DNA of 64,000 nt, taken from Ascoidea asiatica (Eukaryota; Ascomycota; Saccharomycetes; Ascoideales; Ascoideaceae). Each line of letters opens with the position of its first letter. Within the stretch, counting starts at the first letter, position 1. The position numbers were made by a program, and so were the translations under genes. The DNA is taken from the NCBI GenBank assembly GCA_001600695.1, contig BCKQ01000003.1, positions 1,463,934 to 1,527,933 of the forward strand. The letters are read 5' to 3'. The notes below the pieces were generated by a model that was not told the DNA's origin, ran no database searches, and was given only the letters and a program-made list of their open reading frames with translations. This document shows, in pieces, positions 50,895 through 61,092 of the stretch.

Positions 50895-51674
50895 TTATAA
50901 TGATTTCAAGGCATACATTTTAACAGGATATAATTCAGATGGTAAACCTTTTTGTTTTTCTTGAGCTATTAATTTCAAACCAGCTTCTTTAAATATTTTT
51001 TTAAAACTTGAATCAGATCTAGTTACAGAACTATCAAGATCATCAAAATTATCAAAATTTGAATTATTTTCTTTAATTATTATTAAACCAGAATCAGGTA
51101 ATAAAGTTTTTTTACATTTTATTAAAAATTTTATTAAATTTTTATCATTTAAATGTCCAAGACACCATTGACACCAAATTAACCAATATTTTTTATTAAT
51201 TGAAGGATTAAAATCTTGCATACCAATTGGATAAATTTCACCAATTTTATCTTTAATTTCATTATTTTGATTTATTAAATCATTCATTTCAATTTTTATT
51301 TGTTTTATAAAAGATGGTGTAGGTTCTAATAAATCAATTTTATCACAAATTTTTATTAATAAATTTTTTGAAACTCTACCAATTCCAGCACCAATTTCAA
51401 TACCATTTTTTTTATAATTAAGTTTTAATTCATTTGAAGATAATTCCATTCTTGTTGATAATTTTCTTAAAAATGTTCTAGATCCTATTATATCTACTTT
51501 CGGTACACAAGTTGTTTCACCAAAACCACCAAGAACACCATCAACAGTTGCTGGAGTTGAATCCCAATATGAAATAGCATCTGAATAATTAATTAAACTA
51601 TCTGGACTTATTGGAGTACTATTATCAATTTCTTTTTTTTCAGAATTCTCTGGAATACTTTCCTTTATTGCCAT
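50895..51674 (-). CDS. TAE1: protein alpha-N-terminal methyltransferase Tae1 (NTMT family)
   Basis: A 259-residue SAM-dependent enzyme that methylates the alpha-amino group of proteins starting with (Met)-X-Pro-Lys; in yeast these are ribosomal proteins uL11 (Rpl12) and uS12/Rps25-type targets. Motifs: YWDSTPATVDGVLGGFG (the family's N-terminal substrate and cofactor region), SAM loop GIEIGAGIGRVSKNLL, LLEP, WLIWCQWCLGHL (peptide pocket), IIIKEN and a final YPVKMYALK. Slightly longer than S. cerevisiae Tae1. It lies between the P450 and the second ceramidase. No functional link to them is apparent. Confidence 0.93.
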   Translation of the reverse strand: MAIKESIPENSEKKEIDNSTPISPDSLINYSDAISYWDSTPATVDGVLGGFGETTCVPKVDIIGSRTFLRKLSTRMELSSNELKLNYKKNGIEIGAGIGRVSKNLLIKICDKIDLLEPTPSFIKQIKIEMNDLINQNNEIKDKIGEIYPIGMQDFNPSINKKYWLIWCQWCLGHLNDKNLIKFLIKCKKTLLPDSGLIIIKENNSNFDNFDDLDSSVTRSDSSFKKIFKEAGLKLIAQEKQKGLPSELYPVKMYALKSL

Positions 51675-52766
51675 TGTTATTGAAATGTATCTATTAGTTT
51701 TATTATTATTACTTATTGGTTATTTTACTTTTACTTTTACTTTTACTCTTACTCTTACTTTATACTTCTTGTAACACTTTTTTTGCTTCTTCATGGAGCA
51801 TGTTTTCTGCAGACGCGAAAAAATTCAAAACCACCAAAAATATTTTCAAATTTCAAATCAAAATCTTTGACGCCAATTACTCGGGTGTCATGTGATATAA
51901 TGACTTTCATAAGAAAGATTCAAAATCATGGAACATCATAATAAATTATTATGATAATTCTAATAAGACTTTTTACAAAACTACGAAAGTAAACTGATTG
52001 AATAATTATAATAAATTAAACATTTATTAAATACATAAAAGAAATATAAAAAAAAAAAAAAAAAACTATTAAAAACTTGTCAGACTGCCATTGTTATCCA
52101 TCCAAATAATTACTCCTTCCGAAAAAGTATGTAATAATGGATTGAAATCATTGCTCCTTTCTTAAAATATCAACAAAATACGGATATCTTTACAAACGAA
52201 AGGCAAATTAAAAACAAGATATCCAGACCAACAAAGGATCACAGATAAACTAATTGAAATTCTCATTCAATGGATACAATGGTTTTCATCTCATCATCCA
52301 AGTTGGATTTGATGGCTCTTTTGAAGAATCAAAGAGAGACGTGACCTATAGAAATGATCCTACTATTGAATTTGTTAGTAATTGAAACTATTAATATTAT
52401 TATTATCATTTGAACCATATGGTAAGCTACTTACTGAAGTACGTCGACAAAGAAAAAAAAGGAAAATAAAATAAATAAAAAAGATGAGACTCTTTCTTCT
52501 TTTATAGCAAGTGTTCAATCTCAATTTTCACAAACTCTTTTTCAGAATGTTCACCAGTTACCCGACAACAGAACTTCTTTCCATTAACTAAAAGAAGGGC
52601 GCTGAAGAAGAAGGAAAACTCGTCAATAATTTATTAACAGAAAAAATAGGTCTATTTGTTAGGACAGCTGGGTCAAGGTATGTCCTATAATCCAATAGAT
52701 ATAATCTTTATATTTATACTGTATATTATTTATTGAATATTTATTAAGTTATTGATGAAGAAATAA
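51675..52766. other. 1.1-kb intergenic region upstream of TAE1
   Basis: Contains a TTTTAC/TCTTAC hexamer run (about 51721-51765) and a G+C-richer TAE1 promoter patch with CATGTGAT at 51889-51896 (minus-strand ATCACATG, CDEI-like). A perfect 21-nt palindrome is centred on 51945 (51935-51955). No coding sequence or RNA gene is recognised. The right end is the 3' flank of ceramidase copy 2. Confidence 0.5.
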
Positions 52767-53672
52767 TTAAATTAATTTTCTTTTCTCAATTATTTTTTCT
52801 TCATAATCTTTAATTTCATTTTTATTTAAACTTTTAATTAAAACAACTTGTGGTAAGATATTAAAATTCCAAATTAATTCATATTTATCTTGAATATTTA
52901 AATTAAAACATCTTAAATATTCTAAATATATTATAAAAAAATAAACTCCTAAACCTGTAAATAAATGCCACCAACCATGAAATTCAAAAATAAATCCATA
53001 TGGTATACCAATTTTTCTTCTAATATAAATTAATAAATTACAATAATAATTATCAATATTCCAAATTAAAAATCCAATTAAAAAAATTAAAATTCCAAAT
53101 AAATATGTTTTATTTAAATTTTTTAAATCTTTTGAATATTTTATTTTACTTATATTTTGTTTTAAATTATATGATTTATAAATTATTAATAAATTTAAAA
53201 TTGCAAATGAAAATTGATGTAAAATTGGATTTTTTAAAATAAATATATAAATAAATGTAATTAATAAAGTTATAAAAAAAATTAAAATTCCAATTAAAAT
53301 TTCTTTTTTTTTTGAACTATTTGTTGAAAATAATGACCAAAATGGTATACAAGTTGCATAAATCATTGGTAATTCATCTAATAATTGAAATTTATATAAT
53401 AAAGTCATATGAAATAAAAATGATCCAATTCCAACAATTTCAAATCCAATACATAATAATAAAAATCTAATTTCTAATTTATTTTTAATTGTTGAATAAA
53501 TTGAAAAATTTGCTAACATTATAAATAAAATATTTGAAATTGTATTTATAAATTCAGAAATATATGAACTTATTACATTATTTTCTTCACACCAATCAAT
53601 TGTTGATGTTGGTTTACCCCAAAAACTATATTGAGGAACTGGAGGATATTCAATTGCAAAAGGAAATGACAT
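52767..53672 (-). CDS. alkaline ceramidase (Ypc1/Ydc1 family), copy 2
   Basis: A 301-residue paralog of the ceramidase at 47673, in opposite orientation. The N-terminal PFAIEYPPVPQYSFWGKPT is nearly identical to copy 1. The core motifs DWCEENNVISSYISEF, GSFLFHMTLLYKFQLLDELPM and HGWWHLFTGLGVYFFIIYLEYLR keep the presumed metal ligands. The helices between are much more diverged (Ile/Asn/Lys replacing others), so the duplication is not recent. It has a slightly longer C-terminus rich in Lys/Glu. The start is the ATG at 53672, aligned with the start of copy 1; an upstream in-frame start adds seven residues without support. Confidence 0.92.
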   Translation of the reverse strand: MSFPFAIEYPPVPQYSFWGKPTSTIDWCEENNVISSYISEFINTISNILFIMLANFSIYSTIKNKLEIRFLLLCIGFEIVGIGSFLFHMTLLYKFQLLDELPMIYATCIPFWSLFSTNSSKKKEILIGILIFFITLLITFIYIFILKNPILHQFSFAILNLLIIYKSYNLKQNISKIKYSKDLKNLNKTYLFGILIFLIGFLIWNIDNYYCNLLIYIRRKIGIPYGFIFEFHGWWHLFTGLGVYFFIIYLEYLRCFNLNIQDKYELIWNFNILPQVVLIKSLNKNEIKDYEEKIIEKRKLI

Positions 53673-54430
53673 TTTTTTATAAATATTCACCATAAACCAA
53701 AACTAGTATTTTCCATTACTTCTATAGTTTATTATTTATTATTAAAAATATGGAAAACCATGGAAAAACATTATTATTTATAAGATTTATACTATTCTCA
53801 TTTCTTCTTTTAACTTTATACATACATCTCAATTGCTAGCTAACATTATAATAAAAACACTAACAACAATTATCAACACAGTCTTTAACTCATATCAAAT
53901 AAAAAGAAAAAAAAAGACAAGACCAAGATAAAAATACGCAAGCAAATGAAAGTCAGTACGTAAAACTCTGAAAAGATTTCAATCCTCTATATTTTTATTC
54001 ATAGGCTCAGGTTCTTCTTACTCTACTCGATAAAATCAACAGCCTAAAGGTAAAAGTAATCATAAGAATAAAAGACGGGTTACGCGGAAGACACGGGACT
54101 GCACGGGAATGGAAGATCTCGGAATACACGGAAAAGCCAAATTCTGAGACAACGGAAAAAAACACGGAAGTGGACACGGACACGGATGACATTTAGAACT
54201 TGCTCCGTTATCTTTGATTTAAGGTTTAGATTAGATATGGACCCTTAGAACTGGTATCAAATTTAGGATTCATCAGACCTAAATTATAACATATAAACTC
54301 ATATCTATTTGAAACGATTCAATTTCATTATTGTATTGTATTATATTGTATTGTATTGTATTATCAAGGTTTTATATAAATCTAAAATGTTTATTCTATG
54401 GAAGTTCAGGGTAATAAAAACTTATATATA
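53673..54430. promoter_or_regulatory. ceramidase copy 2 upstream region with CGG-repeat block
   Basis: A G+C-rich block at 54070-54190 carries ten CGG triplets on the plus strand, six of them in CACGG (54092, 54102, 54127, 54163, 54175 and 54181). Repeated CGG elements are typical targets of fungal Zn2Cys6 regulators. A TTGTATTGTATTA run occurs at about 54331-54362. The right end is the 3' flank of the kinase gene. Confidence 0.5.
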
Positions 54431-54949
54431 TCATTCCAAGCATGTTTTTGCAAATCTACCATCTTTCATTATTAATTTACAAATTCTTGGTAAAACTTCA
54501 ACTTGAATTGGTTCAACTGGATAATTTTCACCATCAACACTAATATATGAATCTTTAAAACATTTTGGTATTAATCTAAATCCTTTAACTTTAGAATATT
54601 GTATATAATTATTATTAAATGCTGATCCATTTTCTATATTTAATAATATATCAAATTTTTGTTTTAATGATAATTTTGTATTCATATAAACTAAATCAAT
54701 TAATCCATCATTTGGTAATGCCATTGGAAAAAATGGTACATTATTTGACATAAATGGCATTTTACCTGTATATAAAATTCCTAAATTATCTAAATCATAT
54801 CCTTTTAATGAATCCCATCCATCTGTACTTAAAATTTCTTCATTTAAATTTGGAAATTTAGTTTTAAAATTATCTTCTGATAATCTCAATTCTTTATTTT
54901 TTTCATTTTCAAATTTATTTTCAATTTCATTATTTTCAATTTCATATTG

Positions 54950-55002
<53 letters not shown>

Positions 55003-56245
55003 AATTTATAATTTTTTTATTAAAAGTTTTTTTAATTTCTTCTTTATCTTCAATTTCATATTTTAAATATAATTCACAAGGATATTTACTTTGTTTTAAA
55101 ATTTGAAATAAAACTCCAATATCAAATCTCATTGATCCAAAAATTCTTAACCATTCTGTACCAATATCTGCATATGCAATAATTCCCCAATTTTGTGATA
55201 AAAATGATAATGTATTAATTTCTTCATTTGTTTTTAAATTTATTTGTTTTATTGACATTAAATCACTAATAATATATGAAGATTTAATTAATGATAAAGT
55301 TGCAAATGATGGATTTAAAGTATGATGACAAGATAATGACATTCCATTACCTGAACCACATGGTAATTGACTTAAAATTAATTTTTCAAAACATTTAATT
55401 TTATCATTTCTTAAATTTAAACCATTTATAACTTCATATGGTATACCATCACCAGAAGCACAAACAATCATATCAAATTTTATTAAATTATTATAATTTT
55501 TTATAATTTCAATAACATGTTGATAATATTCTGTTTTAATTAATTCAAATTTTATTAATGGACAAGCTTTTAAAATTGGTTTACAAAAATTATTAAATAA
55601 ATTTAATGCTTTACCTTTACCACTATGAGGATTAATAAAAATTAAAATATTTTTATTTATTTTAAAAGAATCTTTATAAGATTTATTAATAATTTCATTA
55701 ACTAATTTATTATTACTATAATTATTATTAAATTTTGAAGTTGTTGAATTTAAATCTAAATCTAAATCTAAATCTAAATCTAAATTTGTAATGTTAGTTT
55801 CAATTTTATCTTTATTAATTGATTGAATATTTAAATTTTCTTCAGAAGATATAATATTTAAATTTATTGTAGTTGGAGTTAAATTATTATTAATTTCTAT
55901 TAAATAAGTTAATTTAATCTCATTTATTATATTATCATTTAAACTTTCAACCCAAGTTATATTATAATAAGGTATAAACAGTGTTTGTTTTATATTTTTT
56001 AAAAAATCTTTATTATTATTTGAATTATTTAAAAAAGATGGTAAACATGATGGAAATATTGAATTTTTTTTAAAATTATTAAAATTTGAATTATTTTGTT
56101 TATATTGACTTGTATTAATATTATTTTCATTAATTAAAACTTCATTATCACTTAAATTAAAATAATCATTTTCAATATCATTATTATCATAAATTTCATC
56201 AATAATTTGAATTCCTTTGGTGATTAACTTTGCTTTATATATCAT
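54431..56245 (-). CDS. LCB4: sphingoid long-chain base kinase (Lcb4/Lcb5 family)
   Basis: A 604-residue kinase that phosphorylates free long-chain bases (the products of ceramidase). The diacylglycerol-kinase-like catalytic core starts at about 205: ILIFINPHSGKGKALNLF, then the nucleotide motif ASGDGIPYEVINGL, LPCGSGNGMSLSC, SFLSQNWGIIAYADIGTEWLR and MRFDIGVLFQIL. The C-terminal lobe has NVPFFPMALPNDGLIDL and SVDGENYPVEPIQVEV. A poly-Asn insert (54951-55001 in DNA) and an Asp-Leu repeat (about 55757-55788) lie in linkers. The symbol is a family label: I cannot separate Lcb4 from Lcb5. Start at the ATG at 56245; an upstream TTG is unlikely. Confidence 0.93.
54951..55001. repeat. ATT/AAT trinucleotide run encoding poly-Asn in the LCB kinase
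   Basis: An uninterrupted trinucleotide run of about 17 units, read as Asn on the minus strand, in a loop between conserved kinase blocks. Likely length-variable. Confidence 0.85.
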
Positions 56246-56710
56246 TTTGAGAATTGAATATGATTGATTCAATCTATTATCTATTGTCTATCTTATTCTT
56301 TATTTATAGATATAATAATGATATTGATATTGATGGATTATATTATATATTATATATTATATATTATATATTATATATAATATAATATAAATGGATTGAT
56401 TGATTGAATTAAGTATTGAGATTATCAGTTTATTGTTGAATTTATCAATAGTTAAGTAAGTCAATCACTTTCCATACATACATTTTTGTATAGCGCGAGA
56501 TAATTTTGCCTTGTTCCGACTAAGAAGATATTTAACACTGTTTTAAGGCATTTCACCAATTTTACTCCGAAATTTCCAGTGAATGAAGATTTCAATAATT
56601 TAAAAGATTCAAGAGAACTACAAGAAATACGATAATAAAGAAATATTATTTCATATATTGTAATGAATATGAATATTTACAAGTATATAAAAGTTAAAAG
56701 GTTATATAAG
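56246..56710. other. LCB kinase promoter / HSP42 3' flank
   Basis: AT dinucleotide-rich tract (TATATTA repeats, about 56340-56390), then a G+C-richer stretch at about 56490-56580. No gene is seen. Confidence 0.5.
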
Positions 56711-58474
56711 TTAATTATTTTGAGATTCGAATTTTAATTCATCATCTTCAATATCTTCAATTGTTACTTTTTTTTTAATCTTTTTTTGATCAATTTCATT
56801 AATTGGTAATTTTGGAATAATAATATTTAAAATACCATTATTAATATATTTTGCTTTAATTTTTTCATCATCAATTCTAGGTAAAGTTGGAAATTTAATT
56901 GATCTTTCAAAAGAACCATAATTAATTTCAGAAATTTTTAAATATTTTAAATCATCATCATTATCATGATTATCACTTTCATATTTATCAATTTTACCTT
57001 TAATAATTAATTCATGAGTTGTTGGATGATAATCAATTTCAAAAGAATTTGAATTTGAACCAGGTAAAGCAATAATAATTAAATAATTTAATGGTTTATC
57101 ATATAAATCAATTTGTGGAGAAAATGGTAAATTTGAATTATTTAATTGTGGTTTAGATATTTGTAAAGGAGAACTAATTGGAGAAATTATTGGACTTGGA
57201 GCAGATAAATGAAATGTTGAAGGTCTTTTAATTGGACTTGGAATAAATTCATTTTTTTCATTATTTAATAAATTCAGTTTTTTTAATTTATCTTCTTCAG
57301 ATTCTTTTTGTAATTTTTTCAAAATATCAAGAAATGGAATTGATTCATTATCATTCAAAGATTCAACAGATTTTTCTTTTTCATTTTTTTCATTTTTTTC
57401 TGGAATTGAAGGAGTAGAATGATTATCATTTAAAAGATTAAATAAATCACCTAAAGTATTTAAAGTATTAAATTTTATTGGAATTTGATTTTTTTCTTTC
57501 TCATCATTTTCTTTAGCTTCTTTAGTCTCTTTAGTTTCTTTACTCTGTTTAAGATCATTGTTATCAGTAATATTGTTATTATCACTATTATCAGAAGTAT
57601 TTAATAATTTGAATAAATCATTAAGTGTATTTAATTTAATTGCACTTGTATTTCTATTAATTTTAGAATCAGATTTTGATTTAGCTTTAGTTTTAGATTG
57701 AGATTGAGATTGAGATTTTGATTTTGATTTTAATTTTGATTTTAGATTATTATTTAATTTTGGATTATTAATATATTGATTATATAATCGAGGATAAGAT
57801 TGTGGATAATGATGAAAAGAATGAGGATAATATTGAGGAATATTATTTAAATTTAATAAATTTTGAACCAAGGGATTAGGATTAATATTTTGATTATTAT
57901 TACGACGAGAATAATAATTAATTGGATATGAACTTTCAGATTCTAAATCAGGATTTGAATCAGGGCTTGAATTATAATTATCATCAGAATCATTATCATT
58001 ATCATTATCATTATCATTATCGTTACCATCACTTTTAATTGAAGATTTAGTTTTATTTTTATAAGGATCATAATAATGATTATTATTATCATTTTGATTA
58101 TCATCTACATCCGAATAATCATTATCATCAGTATCATTATCATTATCATAACTATTACCATTGTAGTAATTAGAATTATTAGATTGAGGTAAAATATAAT
58201 TTAATAAATCATTTTGATTTGAATATGGAAATAAATTATTTTGATTAAAAGAATTTAATGAAGGACGATGACCATTATTTAAGATTAATGGATTTGAAGG
58301 AATTTGATTTTGAAATTGATTACGATTGAAATTGTGATTATTATAATGATTATGATTATGATATTTATTTTTATATTTTGAATTGATTGATTTTTTATTT
58401 GAAGTTGTTGGTCTTGAATTATTATTCATAGCATTGATATATTGTGGAGAAGAAAGAAGATCATATAAATCCAT
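56711..58474 (-). CDS. HSP42: small heat-shock protein Hsp42
   Basis: The product (587 aa; 375 in S. cerevisiae) is the yeast sHSP that sequesters misfolded proteins into cytosolic aggregates. The alpha-crystallin domain lies near residues 440-555 (DLYDKPLNYLIIIALPGSNS, DYHPTTHELIIKGKI, YGSFERSIKFPTLPRI, YINNGILNIIIPKLP). The Hsp42-type tail follows (KKKVTIEDIEDDEL). The IIIPKLP segment provides the I-x-I/V-like contact. The long N-terminal prion-like region is here extremely Asn/Asp/Tyr-rich, with DN and SQ runs. Upstream are an HSE and two STREs, consistent with Hsf1 and Msn2/4 control. Confidence 0.93.
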   Translation of the reverse strand: MDLYDLLSSPQYINAMNNNSRPTTSNKKSINSKYKNKYHNHNHYNNHNFNRNQFQNQIPSNPLILNNGHRPSLNSFNQNNLFPYSNQNDLLNYILPQSNNSNYYNGNSYDNDNDTDDNDYSDVDDNQNDNNNHYYDPYKNKTKSSIKSDGNDNDNDNDNDNDSDDNYNSSPDSNPDLESESSYPINYYSRRNNNQNINPNPLVQNLLNLNNIPQYYPHSFHHYPQSYPRLYNQYINNPKLNNNLKSKLKSKSKSQSQSQSKTKAKSKSDSKINRNTSAIKLNTLNDLFKLLNTSDNSDNNNITDNNDLKQSKETKETKEAKENDEKEKNQIPIKFNTLNTLGDLFNLLNDNHSTPSIPEKNEKNEKEKSVESLNDNESIPFLDILKKLQKESEEDKLKKLNLLNNEKNEFIPSPIKRPSTFHLSAPSPIISPISSPLQISKPQLNNSNLPFSPQIDLYDKPLNYLIIIALPGSNSNSFEIDYHPTTHELIIKGKIDKYESDNHDNDDDLKYLKISEINYGSFERSIKFPTLPRIDDEKIKAKYINNGILNIIIPKLPINEIDQKKIKKKVTIEDIEDDELKFESQNN

Positions 58475-58746
58475 TTTTAGTTAATTGATTGAATTGATTG
58501 AATTGATAGAATTGGATTTAGATTGTTAATAGAGATTGTTAATAATATGAATATAAATACAAATACAAATATAAGTAAGAAGGAATATAAACTGTTTATA
58601 TACTGATTAATTTTATGATCCTTTGTTAATTGTTCAGTAAATGCAATAAATACAATAAATACAATAAATACAGTACAAACAGCAGCTCCACAATAAAAGC
58701 TTCGAAGATTCTCAGCGTTTGTTCTCGTTTGTTCCATTCCGCCCCG

Positions 58747-58759
58747 GAACCTTCTCGAA
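58747..58759 (-). promoter_or_regulatory. heat-shock element upstream of HSP42
   Basis: GAAccTTCtcGAA: three perfectly spaced inverted pentamer cores (nGAAn units), the canonical Hsf1 site, about 275 bases before the HSP42 start. TTCGAAgaTTC at 58701-58711 is a second, imperfect site. Confidence 0.75.
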
Positions 58760-59093
58760 GTCTCGCAGTCAGCGCACCCGGCACCCTCGGTCGGTTACAT
58801 CTCCAGCCACCAAACCATTCAACCACAAACTAGAACAAGACCCATGGACATGGTTTGATTCATGTCAGCGGATGCAACCACCGCTATGGCTCTACACCCT
58901 CTAAGGGGTTTTACTGCACGTGACAATTCACTGTAACCGAGGTCTGCATGTTGTCTAGGGGTCTGTTATTCTCTATTCTGGTGGAACACGTGCGCTTCCT
59001 GTTCTGTGCGCCTCCTCCTGTGAGGCCGTACCACTACTGCGGGTCCTGTTTCTTTTCTGGTGGTGCTTGTAAAGGGTTAACAAACCCAGTGAT

Positions 59094-59139
59094 CCAGCTC
59101 CAGCTAAAGAGCCAGCTCCAGCTAAAGAGCTAGCTCCAG
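59094..59139. repeat. 18-bp tandem repeat, about 2.5 copies
   Basis: CCAGCTCCAGCTAAAGAG occurs perfectly at 59094-59111 and 59112-59129, followed by a partial copy with one change to 59139. The unit itself contains a repeated CCAGCT. No gene covers it convincingly. Confidence 0.85.
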
Positions 59140-59743
59140 TTTCTTGTCCATTTATTGCCATTTTCATAGCGTTGATTACCACTTCCATTATCTCTACCAT
59201 ACACAGTCTGTCTTAGTCTTAGTTACTTTTAGTTACTTTTATCACTGCACTCACTCCCCAATATTCAAATATATTAAATTATTCAATTATTCAAATCAAT
59301 TTATTATTTCTTTTCGTTTTAATTTATTTCATTATATTTTAATTTATTATATTCTATTCTATTGTATTTTTTTCTTTTCTATTCTTTCTTTCTTTACTTC
59401 CTTCGTTATCTTAGTTTGTTATTTTACTTTTAGTATTATTACATTACATTATATTTTATATCTTTATATCTCATATTATATCTCATACTATCATATATTA
59501 TATTATATTATTATATTATTATATTATTATTATATTATTATTATATTTTAAATTATCATATATTATAATATTTTCAAACATTCTACAATTGCTAGATTTA
59601 AAATTTTATAAATATCTCGATTGAATTTCCTCTTTTTTAAATCTTCTAATCTTCTAATCTTTTTATTCTCTTTATCATTTTTTAAAAGTAAAATATTATC
59701 TCATCATATTTATTTCTTACTTTACCTTTCTTATTATAATACT

Positions 59744-59788
<45 letters not shown>

Positions 59789-59791
<3 letters not shown>

Positions 59792-60781
59792 TCTCCAAGA
59801 AAAAGATTGAGATCATCAAATGATGATCCAAGTTCAAATTCAAAAAAATTAAAAAAATCAAATACAAATACAAATACAAATACAAATACAAATACAAATG
59901 ATATTAATAATAATAATAATAACAATAACTTAATAAAATCAAATGTAATTAGAAGTTATCGTACTATTATTGAAGATGATAATTATGATTCTTCAGATTC
60001 AAATGATTCAAATGATTCAAATGATTTAATTACCTCCAATTCAAATACAACTACAACTACAAACACTAATCCTCTTTCTCATTTAGATTCTGATTCAAAC
60101 TCTGATTCAGATTCAGAATCTCAATCACAATCTCATTCACAATCTCATTCACAATCTCATTCACAATCTCATTCACAATCACAATCACAATCATATTCAT
60201 ATTCATATAATAATTCAGAATCTGATTCAGATTCAGATTCAGATTCAGAATCTGATTCAAATTCTGATTTCGATTCAGAATCAAATTATTTCATCAATTC
60301 AAATTCTAATTTACCTATTTCTCCAATTAATAAAAATTCAAATTCAAATTCTAATTCTAATTCTAATTCAAATTCTAACTATAACAATAACAACTCAAAT
60401 AATAATATCATAAGTTATAATTCAGATACTGATTATTCTTCTTCTGATGATTTAGATGATGATCTTTATAATAATTATCTTCTTTCAAATAATAATAATA
60501 ATAATATTAATAATATTAATAATAATAATCCTATAAATACTATAAATAATTCCATCAATATCAATACAAATACAAATACAAATTCAAATACAAATACAAA
60601 TACAAATAATGAAGATTCATTATTAATTAATGATGAAAAAGATGCTATAAATTTACTTAATAATCAAGTTTTATATAATTTATTATTCGATACCAATATT
60701 AATATATTAAATAATATTAATAATAATAATAATAATAATCACTTATATAATAATAATAATGAATTTGATAATTTCATATAA
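59789..60781 (+). CDS. low-complexity Ser/Asp/Asn-rich protein of unknown function
   Basis: An ATG-initiated frame of 330 codons immediately after an AAT microsatellite. The N-terminus has two basic clusters resembling nuclear localisation signals (PRKRLR and KKLKK). Next come TN repeats, an SD/ND segment, alternating SQ/SH (about residues 118-145), SDSDSDSES acidic runs, and poly-Asn. The only non-repetitive parts are VIRSYRTIIEDDNYDSSDS and the near-C-terminal DAINLLNNQVLYNLLFDTNI. No domain is recognised. It could be a rapidly evolving nuclear protein or a repeat-driven frame with little function; the clear start and intact frame through many repeats favour a gene. Confidence 0.5.
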
Positions 60782-61092
60782 TATATTATCTTCAATATTA
60801 TACATTTCGTATATCATTTACTCGTTTAATCTCATCACATATATCATATACATATATCATATACATATATCATATACATATTCAATTACTTAATCTAGTA
60901 ATAAATTAATAGATTACACTTTAGAATATACTTAAGAATATATTCATATTCACTCAAATAGTGCCTGTTATATATATATATATATATATATATTCTATCA
61001 GCGTTGGTTTTTCACTTTTAAATCTATATATCTATTATATCTATTATATCTATTATATATATATATTTATCTATAATTACTTACTTACTTAT
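60782..61092. other. convergent 3' space with AT microsatellites
   Basis: Three copies of a 15-bp unit ATATATCATATACAT (about 60838-60881), a TA run at 60971-60992 and TCTATTATA units at about 61022-61060. No gene. Confidence 0.6.

Larger units (their letters stand above)
58475..59788. promoter_or_regulatory. 1.3-kb upstream region of HSP42 and the orphan gene
   Basis: Contains a G+C-rich segment (about 58735-59150) with the HSE, two STREs (AGGGG at 58904-58908 and 58957-58961) and CACGTG at 58917-58922 and 58987-58992. The first CACGTG is within CACGTGAC (minus-strand GTCACGTG). An 18-bp tandem repeat and the near-palindrome GGGTTAACAAACCC (about 59074-59087) follow, and then a very T-rich stretch with TATTA runs to 59788. 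Small open frames across the G+C-rich part overlap on both strands and look spurious. Confidence 0.6.

Noticed and set aside
58626-59200. Several 60-75-codon frames over the HSP42 promoter island
   Set aside because: They overlap each other on both strands in G+C-rich DNA with defined regulatory motifs, and none has a domain.
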